Shown: piece after piece, positions 1-12,724 of the stretch
Numbering within the stretch: position 1 is the first letter of the stretch
Layout: each line of letters begins with the position of its first letter
Assembly: GCA_012295275.1 (NCBI GenBank)
Contig: CM022674.1
Span: 15,286,953 to 15,350,952 of the forward strand
DNA from: Chrysomallon squamiferum
Taxonomy: Eukaryota > Mollusca > Gastropoda > Neomphalida > Peltospiridae
Direction: 5' to 3'
DNA: 64,000 bases
Position numbers and translations under genes: made by a program
Notes under the pieces: generated by a model
What the model was told of the DNA's origin: nothing
Database searches by the model: none
Seen by the model: the letters and a program-made list of their open reading frames with translations, nothing else

Positions 1-3000
1 ATGAATTTGATGATACTGATGCCTTCGAAACAAGTGAGGGGTATCACCAAGATGATCTTCCAGAACATGCCAATATGCGTAGTTATTCAGAACGAAGGTC
101 AGAATTACAGGCTTCATCCTATTCTACTGGTAGAGGTAGAGGAGAATGGGATGGTTTTAATAGAGGTAGCGGTAAAAGGTGTGGTTTTGACAGAGGTAGA
201 GGACAAAGGGCTGATTTTTGATAGAGGAGAGGGGGTTTTATAGAGAGGACAATGGGATGATTTTTTAGATGGAGATGGAGGAGAATGGGATGGTTTTGAT
301 GGAGATGGAGGAGAATGGGATGGTTTTGATGGAGATGGAGGATAATGGGATGGTTTTGATGGAGATGGAGGAGAATGGGATGGTTTTGATGAAGGTGAAG
401 GACAATGCGATGATTTTCATAGAGGCAGAGGAGAATGGGGTGGATTTGATAGAGGCAGAGGACAGTGGGGTGGTTTTGATGGAGGTGGAGGACAATGGGA
501 TGGTTTTGACGGAGGTCGTGGAGAATGGGATGATTTTCATAGAGGCAGAGGAGAATGGGGTGGATTTGATAGAGGTAGAGGAGAGTGGGGTGGATTTGAT
601 AGAGGTAGAGGAGAATGGGGTGGATTTCATAGAGGCAGAGGAGAGTGGGGTGGTTTTGGTAGAGGTAGAGGGGAATGGAGTTATTTTGCTAATAAACATT
701 CACAAGAAACAGACTGGCACAGAAGAAGACGACATGAAATGACCAGCAGCGATAATCCTACACAGTTTTCAAACTGACCAATGGTTAAAAGAAAGAACAG
801 ATTCACAGACTGGTCTATGGTATTCAGCTTCTGGAGAGTATGACAGCGATGATTCCTCAAGGACTGGTTATTCGGATTCATCTGAATATGATGATAGTGA
901 GGACCAGGATGAGGAAAATGAAATTATTGACATAGTATGGAACATTCTTCTTCAAAAATTTAATGGACGTACCGAGTTCTCGAAACTGATGAAGGAAAAC
1001 TGTCTTCCTGTAGAAGCACAAGATGTTTCATGGTTTTATGAACATGAAGAAGACTTTTTGCTTTTCACACAGAATAGGGAAATTAAAATAGTTTCTGTGT
1101 TTTCAGAATATGCCAGAATCTGTCATGATTACAATACTTCACATATGTACACAGTTTGTACTACGTCAGTGTAAACGCTCTTCTGGTTAGTGTCTTTCAC
1201 ATAATTTTTTTGACAAGAAAAATAAGAATAGCATTGAGGAGATAGGTTTGGGATTTTTGAAAAATAAGAACATTGCAAAGGTTGTCAGATGCAGCACCCC
1301 TAAATGGTGTGAAGAATATCAGAATGGTGTCAAACATGATGAATATTGTCCACTAATTCATGTCTGTAGAAAAGAGGACTGCAATAAGATGTGTGGCTTA
1401 GAACATGACATCAAGTCATCTGAACACAACCAGTGGGTGCTTCAAATGTTTAATTTATGTGATTTCCCTGAACCTTTTCTCACCAACATGCTTCTGTCCA
1501 GAGAACTGAATTACAAGCATGAAAAGGAAAATAAAAGGAAAATCACCGATGCTGTTGAAAGTTCAGAAGAGAAAGGTGAAATTCATGCTGAAGAACTCTG
1601 TGATCAAGTTCAGCAACAAATGCTAAACAATGAGAAACAATCTGCTGAGGCTAAAGTCATAGATCGTCCAGTTCCTAAACCCCGCGTAAAGTCTCTGCCT
1701 TCCGTTGCCGTCGCTTCTTGTGGAATATCTCGTGAATCACACGATAATGATGTTGAAGAGGTTTCTTTTGCAATATCCAAGTTATCACATGACAGTAATG
1801 TGGAAGAAGAATCCGTTGAAAATTCCCAGCAATCAAATGACAGTGACGAAGAAGCAGGTCCTAAGTGCAGTGATCTCTGTGAGAAATACATCTGGAGTCA
1901 ATGTTCCAAAACTTCACACTACCATGGACCTAATCTTTTGCCATACCTGTGGCTGATAAAGATGCAGGAAAGGTGGATTCCCTTTGATGAAATGGAAAAT
2001 GAAAAGATAGAAAGATCATTTTGTGACCGGGATAGGAAAATAAGTGATGTTAAGGTCAGTTATCTACTTATATCTAAATGCTATAGTGTATACTATTGTT
2101 ACACTATATTTGTGTTGCATTAGTACAAATTAAGTTGGATGTCGACAAAACACATTTGGAGTAAAAGCTATTTTTTTAATAAAAGAAAAATAACTAATGT
2201 ATTGATTCTGAGATCTTCCCTTTAAACAATACTTTAGCTATTCTTTTATCAATTATCACTGTTGATATCGTCTAAATAATATCTTTTCCTGTATTATTAA
2301 GTGATTTCTGTAAAAGGGTAGACATTCATTTGCTAAACTGCCTTGAAAACTTGAGTACTTATAATATTTTTTATTTTTTATTATTTTTTTTTTTTTTTTT
2401 TAATTGCTGACAAGCAACATTTTGTCAGAATATTTCTTTATTTAACTTTTTTCTATGTATTCGGTTTATTAGATTTTTTCTTCAGTTTTTTTTTTTTTTT
2501 TTCCTTTTCTTTTTTTCCCCCTTGTTTTTATGTATTTAGCTTTTTATACGCCTTCTTTTTGTATATATGGTTATTGTGATTCCTGTTATTTATATATTTC
2601 TCTTTTTGAAAGGTATCTGAGATCTCTATGGCATTAATCACATACGAGACAATGACTGCTACAATTTACTTCAAACACACAGACGAAGAAACATTTGAAG
2701 AATCCACAGAAGTTCAACGTCTGTCAACTCCTTCCTATGTCACTGGAACTGGCGATAATATGGCTGAATTAACACAGTGGTGTTGGTATTTCAAAGATGA
2801 TAGAACAAACTGGTTACCATATAAACCAGTAAGTAATGAAATAGTATGGCCAATGCACAGATCAAAACCACATTATGTGTATCAGAGTTAGAACAAAAAA
2901 TAAGACCTGCCCAGACTAAATCCCAGATGGATTTTTTTTTGTTTATCAAGTGGCTTTGCTTTTGTTTTTGTTATTCTGTTTATTTTCTTTCAAACCTAGG

Positions 3001-3275
3001 TTTTCTGTAAGAAAAGCCTTCAGGCTTTTGTTTACTGTGACATGATTATGAAGTTATTTGCTTTTAATTAATAAATATATTTATTATTTTGTAGTGCTGT
3101 TTGAAAATACAATAAGCAAGAACCTTTTCTTAGCAGAAGACAAAATTGTGATCGTATATACTTAATGATGAACTTAAAATAATAATGTAGCTTTACTGTA
3201 TGTGTGTATACAACTTTACTAATTCTTTATCATCTTATCTTTTATTTTATTTTTTACCTTTTTATTTTTCTTCTT

Positions 3276-3308
<33 letters not shown>

Positions 3309-5271
3309 GCCAATTTACAGTACACTCTGGAAATGAAATACCAAAATAAGCAAGAATCATATTTCTTAGAGCGTGAGCATTTTCAGTATGAGATAAACTT
3401 TGAAGAAATGATAGAGACTAATTTAGAAACAAAGAAGACAAGACCAGTTCTGAGAAAACCCATATTTGTTTCTTCAGACGATGTCAGACAGTGCAGAAAA
3501 GTGTAAGTCATTGTAGAAATATTTCTGTCAGAAAAATACTGTACAGATATATAGTAGTAAAAAAAAAAAGCTGCACATCACCTGTCAATATTATAATTAA
3601 TATTATTGGCTTCCTAAAACAAAAGTGAACACTGTCAGTCAGTTACCTTTTAATTAACTATTTTATTTAACAACACACTCATGACATTTTATTTTCAGTT
3701 ACATGGCAGCAGAGTTATGGTTAAGGAGCACTGAGATGATGAGAGAGGAAAACCATTGCAGCCATGTCATGGGCTGCTCTTTCCTCTTAGCAGCAACGAA
3801 TAATTTATATGCACCATCCCACAGACTGAAAAATAAGACCAGAGAGACCTTGATACACTAGTTGTGGAGCATTAGCTAAAATGAGAATTTTCACAAATTG
3901 TCCATCACTGATCACTGATCTGAAGTCCCATCTCTACAATTTTACAAATGACCTCACGCAGAGATAGACTGCATTCAGTTAATTGTTGAAAGCAGTAATA
4001 TTTTTATTATACTGAATTTTCAAGCCTTATGATGATTTTCTAACAATAACTTCATTACTTCTTAACAAATTTATTTTTCTCTTTGCATCTGCATAAATGT
4101 CACATTTTATAATATTGAATTCACCATTTTATTTGCAGATCCCATCCTAATCTGGCAACAGAGAAACCTATGTTGTCAGTGACTTCACCAGACGGCTGGG
4201 CACCCCTAGACTGTTATCAAACAGTAGAACTTGTGAAATTAAAACAGGGATGTTCAGAAGAAGCTGAGATGATCCACAATTATTTTTTTTCTACAATGGA
4301 TCACTCAAGTGTGGAAATCATATCACTATTTCGTATACAGAATCCAGTACTGTGGGAAAAATACTGCAGGTTGGTCTCTAGAAATCACCTGGAACATATA
4401 CTTTTATCTTGTTCTATACATTTTGTATACATCCAAATTGATGTTTCCTTTGTCAGTAATATGTGATGATAAAAATGTAAACCCAAGAAAAAATATAAGT
4501 TTAATGTTATCAAAACTGAAATGTTAATGGTTGTAGAAAAAAGAACAACAAATCAACAAGTGTACAAACTGTGGTAGGGTAACAATCTTAAGAAATAGAC
4601 TGCATTTTGTTTACCTAAAACAGTGTTAGTGAGGATTTAAATAGAAGAGAGTAATGGTGATTTCAACCACTTTCAGTTAGCTATGGGATGTCACCTCAGT
4701 ATCTCTTAGTTGTGAGGATGTCTTAATCTTTAAAATATCAGGGCAAGTCATTTATTATTTCCAATTTATTGTGATATAAAAACACCCCACAAAACCCCAG
4801 ATAAATCAATATACTTATGCTTTTCTTCTAAATTTTAGTATGAAGAAAACAATGGTGATGAAGCTTCAGCAGGAACATAGCACAGGCACAGTTAATGAAA
4901 AACATCTTTTCCATGGAACTAATAGCAAAACAGAAACAATCAGTGGTATCTGTCATAACAACATTGACTTTCGCCTCAGTGGTAAGAATGGATCAGTTTA
5001 TGGAGATGGGGCATATTTCGCACGTGATGCCAAATACAGTCATAGCTACACCAGTGGTCCAGTGAGATCTGTCTTTTTTTCGAAAGTTCTTGTAGGTCAC
5101 TACACCAAAGGTGACTCTAAATACTGTCGACCTCCTCCACGTACAGGTCATCATCTTTATGACTCGTGTGTCAATGACACTGAAAGGCCATCAGTTTACG
5201 TCATCTTTGACATGGCTCAGAGTTATCCAGAATATCTAATTCAGTATGCCGTTACTGAGAGTTTGAATTAG
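1..5271 (+). CDS. PARP12/ZAP-like mono-ADP-ribosyltransferase, copy A (5' end outside window; first half of exon 1 decayed)
   Basis: Exons I read: ...-2054, 2613-2828, 3309-3502, 4139-4369, 4839-5271, all with GT-AG borders and compatible phases. Exon 1 aligns with copies D-F: N-terminal acidic start, an RG-rich repeat, a winged-helix-like segment (about 920-1110), a first CCCH finger, a second Cys/His module (about 1290-1430, ending GLEHDIKSSEHN) and a WWE-like segment (1880-2054). Exon 2 is a second WWE (TQWCWYFKDD). The last two exons are the ART fold with FHGT (His) and GAYFA (Tyr); the third triad position is Ile (YLIQY), typical of mono-ARTs of the PARP7/12 group. Lesions: frameshift near 225-262, 2-nt loss near 762, 32-nt deletion near 1,142 that removes finger-1 cysteines, and a TAG near 1,185. 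From ATG 1,389 onward the spliced frame is open for 579 residues, so a shorter protein lacking the winged helix and first finger is possible. No Ser/Thr tail repeats are present. Confidence 0.75.
118..675 (+). repeat. 30-bp coding minisatellite (RG/Trp repeat, copy A)
   Basis: About 18 tandem copies of a 30-bp unit that in the gene's frame reads roughly GFDRGRGEW(D/G). Central units (268-395) have drifted to GFDGDGGEWD. Copies D, E and F carry a single related motif (CRGRGKIGDS) at this place, so the array is an expansion specific to copy A. The reading frame differs before and after about 225-262, so the array contains at least one frameshift. RG-rich repeats of this kind often bind RNA or are arginine-methylated; for this protein that is inference. 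Confidence 0.8.
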
Positions 5272-8200
5272 TCATGTTGGTAATCTGAGTTCAGTCGTTC
5301 AAATTGTTTCCACATCAACTCAAGTACCAAGCAGATTTTCTCCTAATCCATGTACAGGTTTTTCTGTGGCACAGTCTCCAAGCTCATTGCAGCCATAACC
5401 TGGTGCTAGGGCATCCCAGTGTGTAATTCAGTAAAATTAGCTAATTAGAGGTATGTTAAATTTCAGATCCAGCTATATAGATAGATAGAAATATAGATAG
5501 ATAGATAAATAGATAGATAGATAGATTACGTTTGCTGTGTTCTCTGAACAATTTTTAACTGCTTTTGAAAAGAAAGATAACCTATTTAAAAGTTCTTAAA
5601 ATTTATGATTTTATATGTACACATACAAATGTTTTCATTTCTTTTGGATTAGTTTCCTTTTGTTTTCTGCAATAAAGCTACTGAGACGGGAAAGGTAACA
5701 AAATCGATGCATGGTAATATTATGTAATTTGGTGTCAGACAAAACAAACTCAACACCAAAAGATATATATTTATGTAAATATTATATTAGTGTTTATTTC
5801 CAGTGAGTTTTGTTTTTAAGTAAAATTGGAACACTCTCACCAAATATGATGAATATTTAATGAATATCAATTAAAGTGATTATATTTTTCATATTGAGCA
5901 CACATAAGTCTCGGGATTCAGCTAAGCATACCCCAAAGTGGTGCATATAAATATATATATAAAAGTTTGATTATAAACTGTATATCTGTCACTTCTGGTA
6001 GAATGTGGTGCTTTTTGGCAGACATTTAAGATGACAGTGTTACTGTTTAGTTTTATGATGACGTGTTTATTAACAGACTATAACTTTTTTTGTCCAATTT
6101 GACAATATTATGTGAGAAGCGTTGTAATTCTATTATATCTAATGTGTTGGCATTTTTTTTTTTTTTTAACTAAATGTCATTGTCTATGGTGAATCACAAA
6201 ATATCACAGTTTATTGAATTACATTCTCAGCATCAGAACATACTGATACACTGAATATCATTATTTAACTGATGTAACTTAATTTATATCAATTAAGATG
6301 ACAGTATTATGCAACACTCATGATATCACAGTATACTGAAAGATATTCTCAATATCAAGCCATACAGACAGTCCTGATTGTGACTGTGTATTTGAAATTA
6401 TTTAATTTGGTGTCATTTAATATGTTAATAAATTAATATTAATGTGATATTTAGAGTGTCACTGCATTTTCCAATAATTTGAGCTATCTATGAATTTTAG
6501 ATGGTCCTAAAACTATCACTGGATACTGTGGACAGTCCAGCTGTTATTAACAGGTCTAACATGATGTTCCTTAAGTGATTTGTTACCCAATTCTAAATAA
6601 AGGTGTAATATAATCACCAGTTTGTTACAGCTGTCACCGTTTGCTTTGGACTGTTGCAGGTATATCAAAAGGCATGACAGTCAAGCTGAATCAAACAATA
6701 CCAAAAAGTGGTGTCATTTCACTTTTTCAACAACATCTGACATGGTTCTTGTTTCCAAACACCACTGTGCTGATTTATGGCTTATACTATATTATGGTAC
6801 ACAACTGTGGGTGTACTAGTATTCTGAAGTGAAAATAATTCTGCTGCATTTCTCTGTATAACACATATGAGATAGTGTGTTACATTCAACACTAATTTTA
6901 CTAGTGCTACAGAATAAAACATAAAATTACAAATGATGAAATAAATTTTATTAACAGTCATCATTTAATCTAAACAAACATTGTTAAACCAGTAATTAAT
7001 TTGATAAATATGTTTAATAAATAAATCTTTTATTAGAAAACACTAAAAATAGAACTACATAATTTGACATAACCATTATGCCAAATGCATGTACATGTGT
7101 GGCAGCATAGGATAACCAGTTGGATATTTTGCAATTTAATTTTGAGTTACAGCCTGTTAATGCTGTCCAATGCATCAAAACATAAGGGTTTTTTCAAATA
7201 GTTTTGAAAACATCTAAACTCATGTCTGTACATGTTTTTTGCTGAAATCAGTCAATAAATCATGTTCTTTGTGTTTTTGTGTGACCTGTCAAAATCTTAA
7301 TTAACAAAACTATGCTAAAACTGTGGACTTCTTTTGCCAAGATTCATCTAAAATCTATGACACTGTACCCCATGGATTGAATATCAGTGATGTTTGTAAT
7401 GTGATTTATCTTATTCCATCAGAACATGAGTTTTTATAATTTTCACTGTGTGACTGGTTGTCCTATACTGACACATACATGTATCTTTTATATGTTTACT
7501 TGTTAATAAATTACTTACCAGATACAATATATGATAATACTAAACTTATAAAGAGTGATATTAATTTACATTCTTTTTGTTTTGTTTTTCTTCAAAAACA
7601 ATTAATTAAATTAAATCTTGGGTGTATATAAGAAGATTTATGTACTAAAAAACCTAATTACAATCATATTCTGCTTTAACAATAATAATTGGATATTGGT
7701 GCCTTTGGATTGATTCATTGTTTTCATTTTTTGTTTTGTTTTGTTTTTTCCTCTTTATTTTTTCTCTTTTAATTTGTTTGTAACTTCTTCTTTTTTTAAA
7801 CTTATTGTTATTGTATTGTTGTAACTGTTATTATTGTTACTATTTAAAACAAAATTTAATAAACTGATTCGCAGTGTAGTGTAAAGTGCCTTTAAAACAT
7901 TACAGACATCATTTACCATAATTTTGCATACAAAACAAACAAAAATTTGTTTAATCATAGAATCTCTTTCTGAATTGTAAATTTTTCACCTTATTTGTTT
8001 AGCATCTTCCAAAACTGTATAAATATACACATTCTTGAGACAAATTACCATTTTAAAATAATAAATAACATAAATATATCTTCCATTTTATAATAATAGT
8101 AATAATAATAGTAATAATAATAATAATGATAATAATGATATGTATGTATGTGTGTACCTATATCATATCTCAGCTTGTTTTCATAATTAATTTTCTTGAC

Positions 8201-8800
8201 TTGAAAGTAATTTTCAATCTTTAACTGCTTATGCAAATAAAATCAAACGATTATAATCGGTAACTTTTTGTTGTTATTATTCTTTCATTTATTTATATGC
8301 TATTCTGGCACCAGTGGCAGTGACCTTGATTAACAAGCTAATGTAATTAGGAAAGTACATTCCACGTTAATATGATTTGAAGTTAATTAGTGTTAGTTAT
8401 TTTAATTAATATGATTAAATAAAACGACTTTTTTTTTTTAATATCTCCAATAAATCATTTAAAAAAGAGAAGAAAACTATAATAATAAAAAGATAAGTGC
8501 TTACATCGGTTTTTTGTTTTATTTTTTTATATTTTTTTAGTGAAGCTGTATTATCGTCTGCTTGTTCATACAATTTATTTCCGGTTTGTCCAACCTTTGG
8601 ATTATGGGTAAAAATAGACCAAATAATTATTTGTTTCTGTACTACCAATACCGTTCTGTATTTTATATTTGAGTATTATTTTTAAATATCAAAGATAGAT
8701 GAGTATTTCACCAAGTGCAATAAAACAAAGCTAATTGGATTAGACTAGTAAATGAGTAACAATGTTTGAGGACGATAGTGAATGTGCACTAAATGGTAAT
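5272..8800. other. AT-rich intergenic DNA 3' of copy A
   Basis: No coding exon is recognised. The stretch contains a GATA-type tetranucleotide tract (about 5,478-5,525), poly-T runs (6,150-6,168) and an AAT tract (8,089-8,128). Reading on past the stop of copy A gives no Ser/Thr repeats like those of copies B and C. Short open frames here look like chance in AT-rich sequence. Confidence 0.5.
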
Positions 8801-9349
8801 ATAATTAAAATGGCGTGCTTTTTCTCCTCCGCTGACTAGTTGCGCCAGTGAAAGACAGAGGTGTGAGAAAGTTAAGTTCGTAAGCAAGATTTCGGGAATA
8901 GTTTTTTTAATTTTATATTATATTTATATATATTTCATTTCGTTTTATTTATTTATTTATTTATTTATATATTATTTGAATGCATGCGGGGATGCTTTTT
9001 TGTCGGGGGGGAGTCTTGTGACAGTTTAAAATTTAAATTTTAAATATGTTAAGTTTTAAACGACATTTCGTATATTTCAAGGCAGTAAAAATACTTCATA
9101 TTACAGTATCCATGTGTAACGTTGTTTGTTTTCATTCTACCGTCAGGGAAACATACTGTTGGCTCAATGATTTAAAGGCTACTAAAATACTTTACTGCGA
9201 AAATAAGTAGGTAGATATAGGAAATGGACAAGAAAAAAATAGATAGAATTAAAGTAACTATACAGTTATTTAACTAATAAAATAGCGTTTAATATATATA
9301 TATATATATATAAATATATCCACTGAATTATACATTAACTATTACTTAA

Positions 9350-9564
9350 TTACTGAGATCCGCCCAAATGAAAACGCCCTTATGCTGTTTAATTCATGAC
9401 GTTGTTTAGCCCATACCTACTGCGGTAATCCTCAAAGCAACAGCGATGCACTCCGGTAATTGAGAGATAGTTCCGCGTTTCTGCTCTGGCCTCTAATTGA
9501 CCAGGACATCTAAATACCTATAAGAACAGCGCTGTAGCTTCGTCAACCAGTTACAATTAGAGTT
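9350..9564 (+). promoter_or_regulatory. Putative promoter and 5' UTR of the peritrophin-domain gene
   Basis: This is a comparatively GC-rich island in AT-rich flanks. A TATA-like element (CTATAAGA, around 9,518) lies about 45 bp before the ATG at 9,565, a spacing that fits a short 5' UTR. Confidence 0.4.
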
Positions 9565-10559
9565 ATGGACACTTTAATCTTAATTCTTGGTTGTTTGCTC
9601 GGTGAGTATGTGATACATGCTATAAATTAATTTGATTACTTAACTGTATTTTTTTTAACAAAATTAATATTATATTTGTATAAAATACAATTACCATAAT
9701 CGTGTTTACTTTGTATTTATTTATTTATTACAGGAGTGTACTTCTTGAATATGTACAAAATAGAATTCACCTCATTATTATTATTATTATTATTATTTAT
9801 TGATCAATTGATTTAATTAATTAATTATCTACAGCTACCGTACTTTCGACAACAGTAGCACAGAATGGCGGTATTCGGGTATGTCCGGCTCCAAACGGCG
9901 ACTTTCCGAATCTGTTCAGTGACAACTGTCAGACCTTTTTTCGATGTAACAACAACTTTGCGCAACTGATGCGGTGTCCGCGTGGTTATCTCTTTGACTT
10001 CAACACGAGAACGTGCAGACACCGCTACTTAGTCGACTGTAAACGCCAGACTAAAGTATACGCAACTCGTTCTTTGCTGCAGTCTCTCTACAACAGAAAC
10101 AACAACTACAACAATCTAGGCACCGCCGGGCAGTTGTTGCCATTACCGGTAACTCCAAACGTGTTAGGCGGGAACACGGGTATTCGCCACAGCCACATCG
10201 TGCCAGGCGTCGGAGTTATAACACATCAGCATCCTGTCCAGCAGTCTAAAGTGTCTGTGGTGAACGGGCAGGTGGTCACGAAGTCTGTGCCGCACACGCA
10301 CCCCTTTGTAACAAACCCTTTTTTGCAGCAGTCAGCCTTAATCACCAGCAAGATGAACAAGTCAACGTCATCCCCAGTCACGGTCAGAAAGCAGATACTG
10401 ATCCCACCTTCTCCCACTGTACCCACCGATCGTGAAGTAACAACGGCGACAACGACCTTTCCACTGGGTACGACAAGCGCTACGTCCACGACGTCGCTTC
10501 TTGATGTGAAGAAAAACACAATAACAAAGAATGATGTAATTCCCCATATTATGACGTAA
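9565..10559 (+). CDS. Secreted protein with one peritrophin-A (chitin-binding type 2) domain and a His-rich Ser/Thr tail
   Basis: Two exons: 9565-9601 (MDTLILILGCLL, the core of a signal peptide; donor GTGAGT, phase 1) and 9835-10559 (acceptor ACAG). Joined, the frame is open for about 253 residues. After the signal peptide a six-cysteine block starts near residue 29 (VCPAPNGDFPN) and ends VDC near residue 82, with the aromatic/Gly pattern of chitin-binding type 2 domains (CPRGYLFDFNTRTC). Next comes a His-rich segment (IRHSHIVPGVGVITHQHP, then PHTHP) that recurs in the gene at 42,535-43,519. The tail is Thr/Ser/Pro-rich and likely O-glycosylated. The family binds chitin in extracellular matrices such as shell, cuticle or gut lining; the exact tissue is unknown. 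The start was chosen because it gives the signal peptide and a clean splice. Confidence 0.75.
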
Positions 10560-10610
10560 AGATCTTACAGATCGTATCATGTAATAACATCTTATGATGT
10601 AAAGATATTA

Positions 10611-10611
<1 letters not shown>

Positions 10612-10676
<65 letters not shown>
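10612..10676. repeat. (AAT)n microsatellite
   Basis: An uninterrupted run of about 20 AAT units just 3' of the peritrophin-domain gene and outside the palindrome. Confidence 0.9.
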
Positions 10677-10679
<3 letters not shown>

Positions 10680-11559
10680 GATTCACGCTTTGTCACAATT
10701 AAGTTGTTTCATATGTTTAGGAAGTTGACTGTTATAAAATACTTTCTATTATGATCGTCAGTTTTATTAAACATTATTATTATTTTTTTTTTTTTTCATT
10801 TCGCTTGTTATGATTAAAAGATGATAGTGCATGGGGATAGACATTATATTTATCGCTTCACTTTTTAATTTTTTAATTTTTTGTTTTTTTTGGACAATAT
10901 TACATAGTTCGTATTTTCCTGGCGTAGTTTCATATATCAAAACTTTATTTCTTTAGTGCTAAAAAAAAAAAAAAAAAAAAAAAAAGTAAAATATGCATCC
11001 AGTTTACACGATCAAATACTCTAGAGATAATTTTAAAGCAGTCAACGTTACGCACAGTGATTATATAAAAGGATAATTTGTATAACTATTAGATTTGTGG
11101 AGAGCTATTGTTGGAATCATTAGCATATTATGCATTGTACAATATCGACATTTAATAAAAATATTTATTACAAATTGCAAGTGTTTTCGTTTTTATTAAC
11201 ATTTTCACGTTTAATGATTGAATTAATGGAGAATATTCCTCTTCGGAGTCGGGGTTAGAAGGTACAAATACTTTCCTGTATTCAGAGTGAAATATGTTAA
11301 TCATATCAAATTTAAATGAATGCATTATTTTAATAAATATTTCTAAATTTAACAACAAAAATGAATTTTTGTTGGTGATGGGTTTTATAATTTGTTCTCA
11401 CTATATTTAATTTTATTAATAAATAACGAAAAGAAACGGAAGGAAAATTAAAGAAAATAAATAAATAAATATATAAATCATTAATAATAACGTATAAACG
11501 AGTTCTGCTAATTATTTATCAAATAGTTACCGTTAACTTGTTCGTAATTCGACAGCTAC

Positions 11560-11760
11560 TGCGCATGATCATTGAGAACCGGAACTACACGCAGTACCAA
11601 CACTCGTCAAATAATAATATATAGTAACTAATGATGCCATTCTGCGCGACAAATTCCGGAGATAATAATATACTTGTAACGACACAGTAGAAATGACGTC
11701 AGAGCTATTGTTGTACGCGAAAACAAAATTGTGCTTTGCTTTAAAGACCATCTAGGATAA
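11560..11760 (+). pseudogene. Relic of a decarboxylase last exon (left-arm outer copy)
   Basis: The start of the segment (GCGCATGATCATTGAGAACC) and a later block (ATGACGTCAGAGCTATTGTT, 11,692-11,711) match, in order and spacing, the last exon of the decarboxylase at 30,809-31,150. Everything between has diverged and no open frame survives. The mirror copy is at 44,290-44,490. Confidence 0.55.
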
Positions 11761-11840
11761 CACGAAAGCCTCTTTATTTTAGCTTCAGAACGCCAAAACG
11801 TGAAGTATAGATTGCTTTTAATAGTTTGTTTCTTCGTTCG

Positions 11841-11876
<36 letters not shown>

Positions 11877-12456
11877 TTTTACACTGTGGTTTTCCATCAT
11901 CATTGTTTTTACTTTATAATTAGTACTGATTTATTATTATTTTTTTTACTTTTTAAAAATACTTTTTGTGTTTGTTTATTTGTATTAAATAAATAAATAA
12001 ATAAATAAAAAGATTAAAGCTATCAATAAACGTATCACATTAAAAAGCCGATATAAAAAATAAATCCCATCGGTAAACAAATCAAACTTTAACTTTTTTA
12101 TTTATTTTTTATTTCTTCCTTTTTTTAAATTTCCTTCTGCCATATTTCAGCAAAAGCAGTAGCTTGCAGTATATTAATTTAATATCTACCTCTGTAATAA
12201 AACCACAAACATTTAATTTTTAATGGATCTGTGGGGAAGAAAACCTGGAACGCGGAACTAGCCGGTCTGTATATTTAACGACTGTAAAAACTAACTGTGT
12301 GGTTTTCTGTAATCACTGGGTATTAACATGTTCGCCTGTTGTGACTCGTCATGAGGTTAAACAAACAAAACAAGGACTAAGAAGGTTCAAGCTGTGAACT
12401 GGGCGTGAGAAGTGAAACAGAAAATGAAAACAGACTGAAAAACGTCAGTTGTGAAA

Positions 12457-12724
12457 ATGTTCTTGCGTTTGATAATCTGTGGTGAGTTCATTTCTGTGTT
12501 TTAGTTCGGTGTTGTTTATTTTTATATATTTATTTATTAATTAATTTCTTTATTTCTTTTTTTTTAATGTTTTAGTATTTGTATTGTCTCAGCTTCAGAG
12601 ATTTGTCGCTAGCAAGTCGTCTCCCTTTGATTTTGACGCTAATCGTCTTCCGATTAACCAGAGACCGCGATTAATCGACGATATCGATATAAACAGCAAC
12701 GATTATCGTAGAAGATTTAGATAA
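12457..12724 (+). CDS. 57-residue secreted mini-protein made by internal deletion (left-arm copy)
   Basis: Two exons: 12457-12481 (MFLRLIIC, donor GTGAGT, phase 1) and 12576-12724. The product begins with a signal peptide (MFLRLIICVFVLSQ) and ends with a charged, Asn/Asp/Arg-rich tail (DDIDINSNDYRRRFR). The right-arm counterpart (42,535-43,519) has the same first exon and the same tail but about 700 bp more between SSPFDF and LPNNQRPR, including the His-rich module. The left copy is thus an internally deleted version that happens to stay in frame. It could be a real short secreted peptide or a remnant with an accidental frame. Confidence 0.45.

Noticed and set aside
265-699. Minus-strand Ser/Thr-rich frame opposite the RG repeat
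   Set aside because: Antisense shadow of the 30-bp repeat; the plus-strand RG frame has family context.
1610-1891. Minus-strand frame inside exon 1 of copy A
   Set aside because: Overlaps a plus-strand exon with recognisable domains and has no splice or promoter support.
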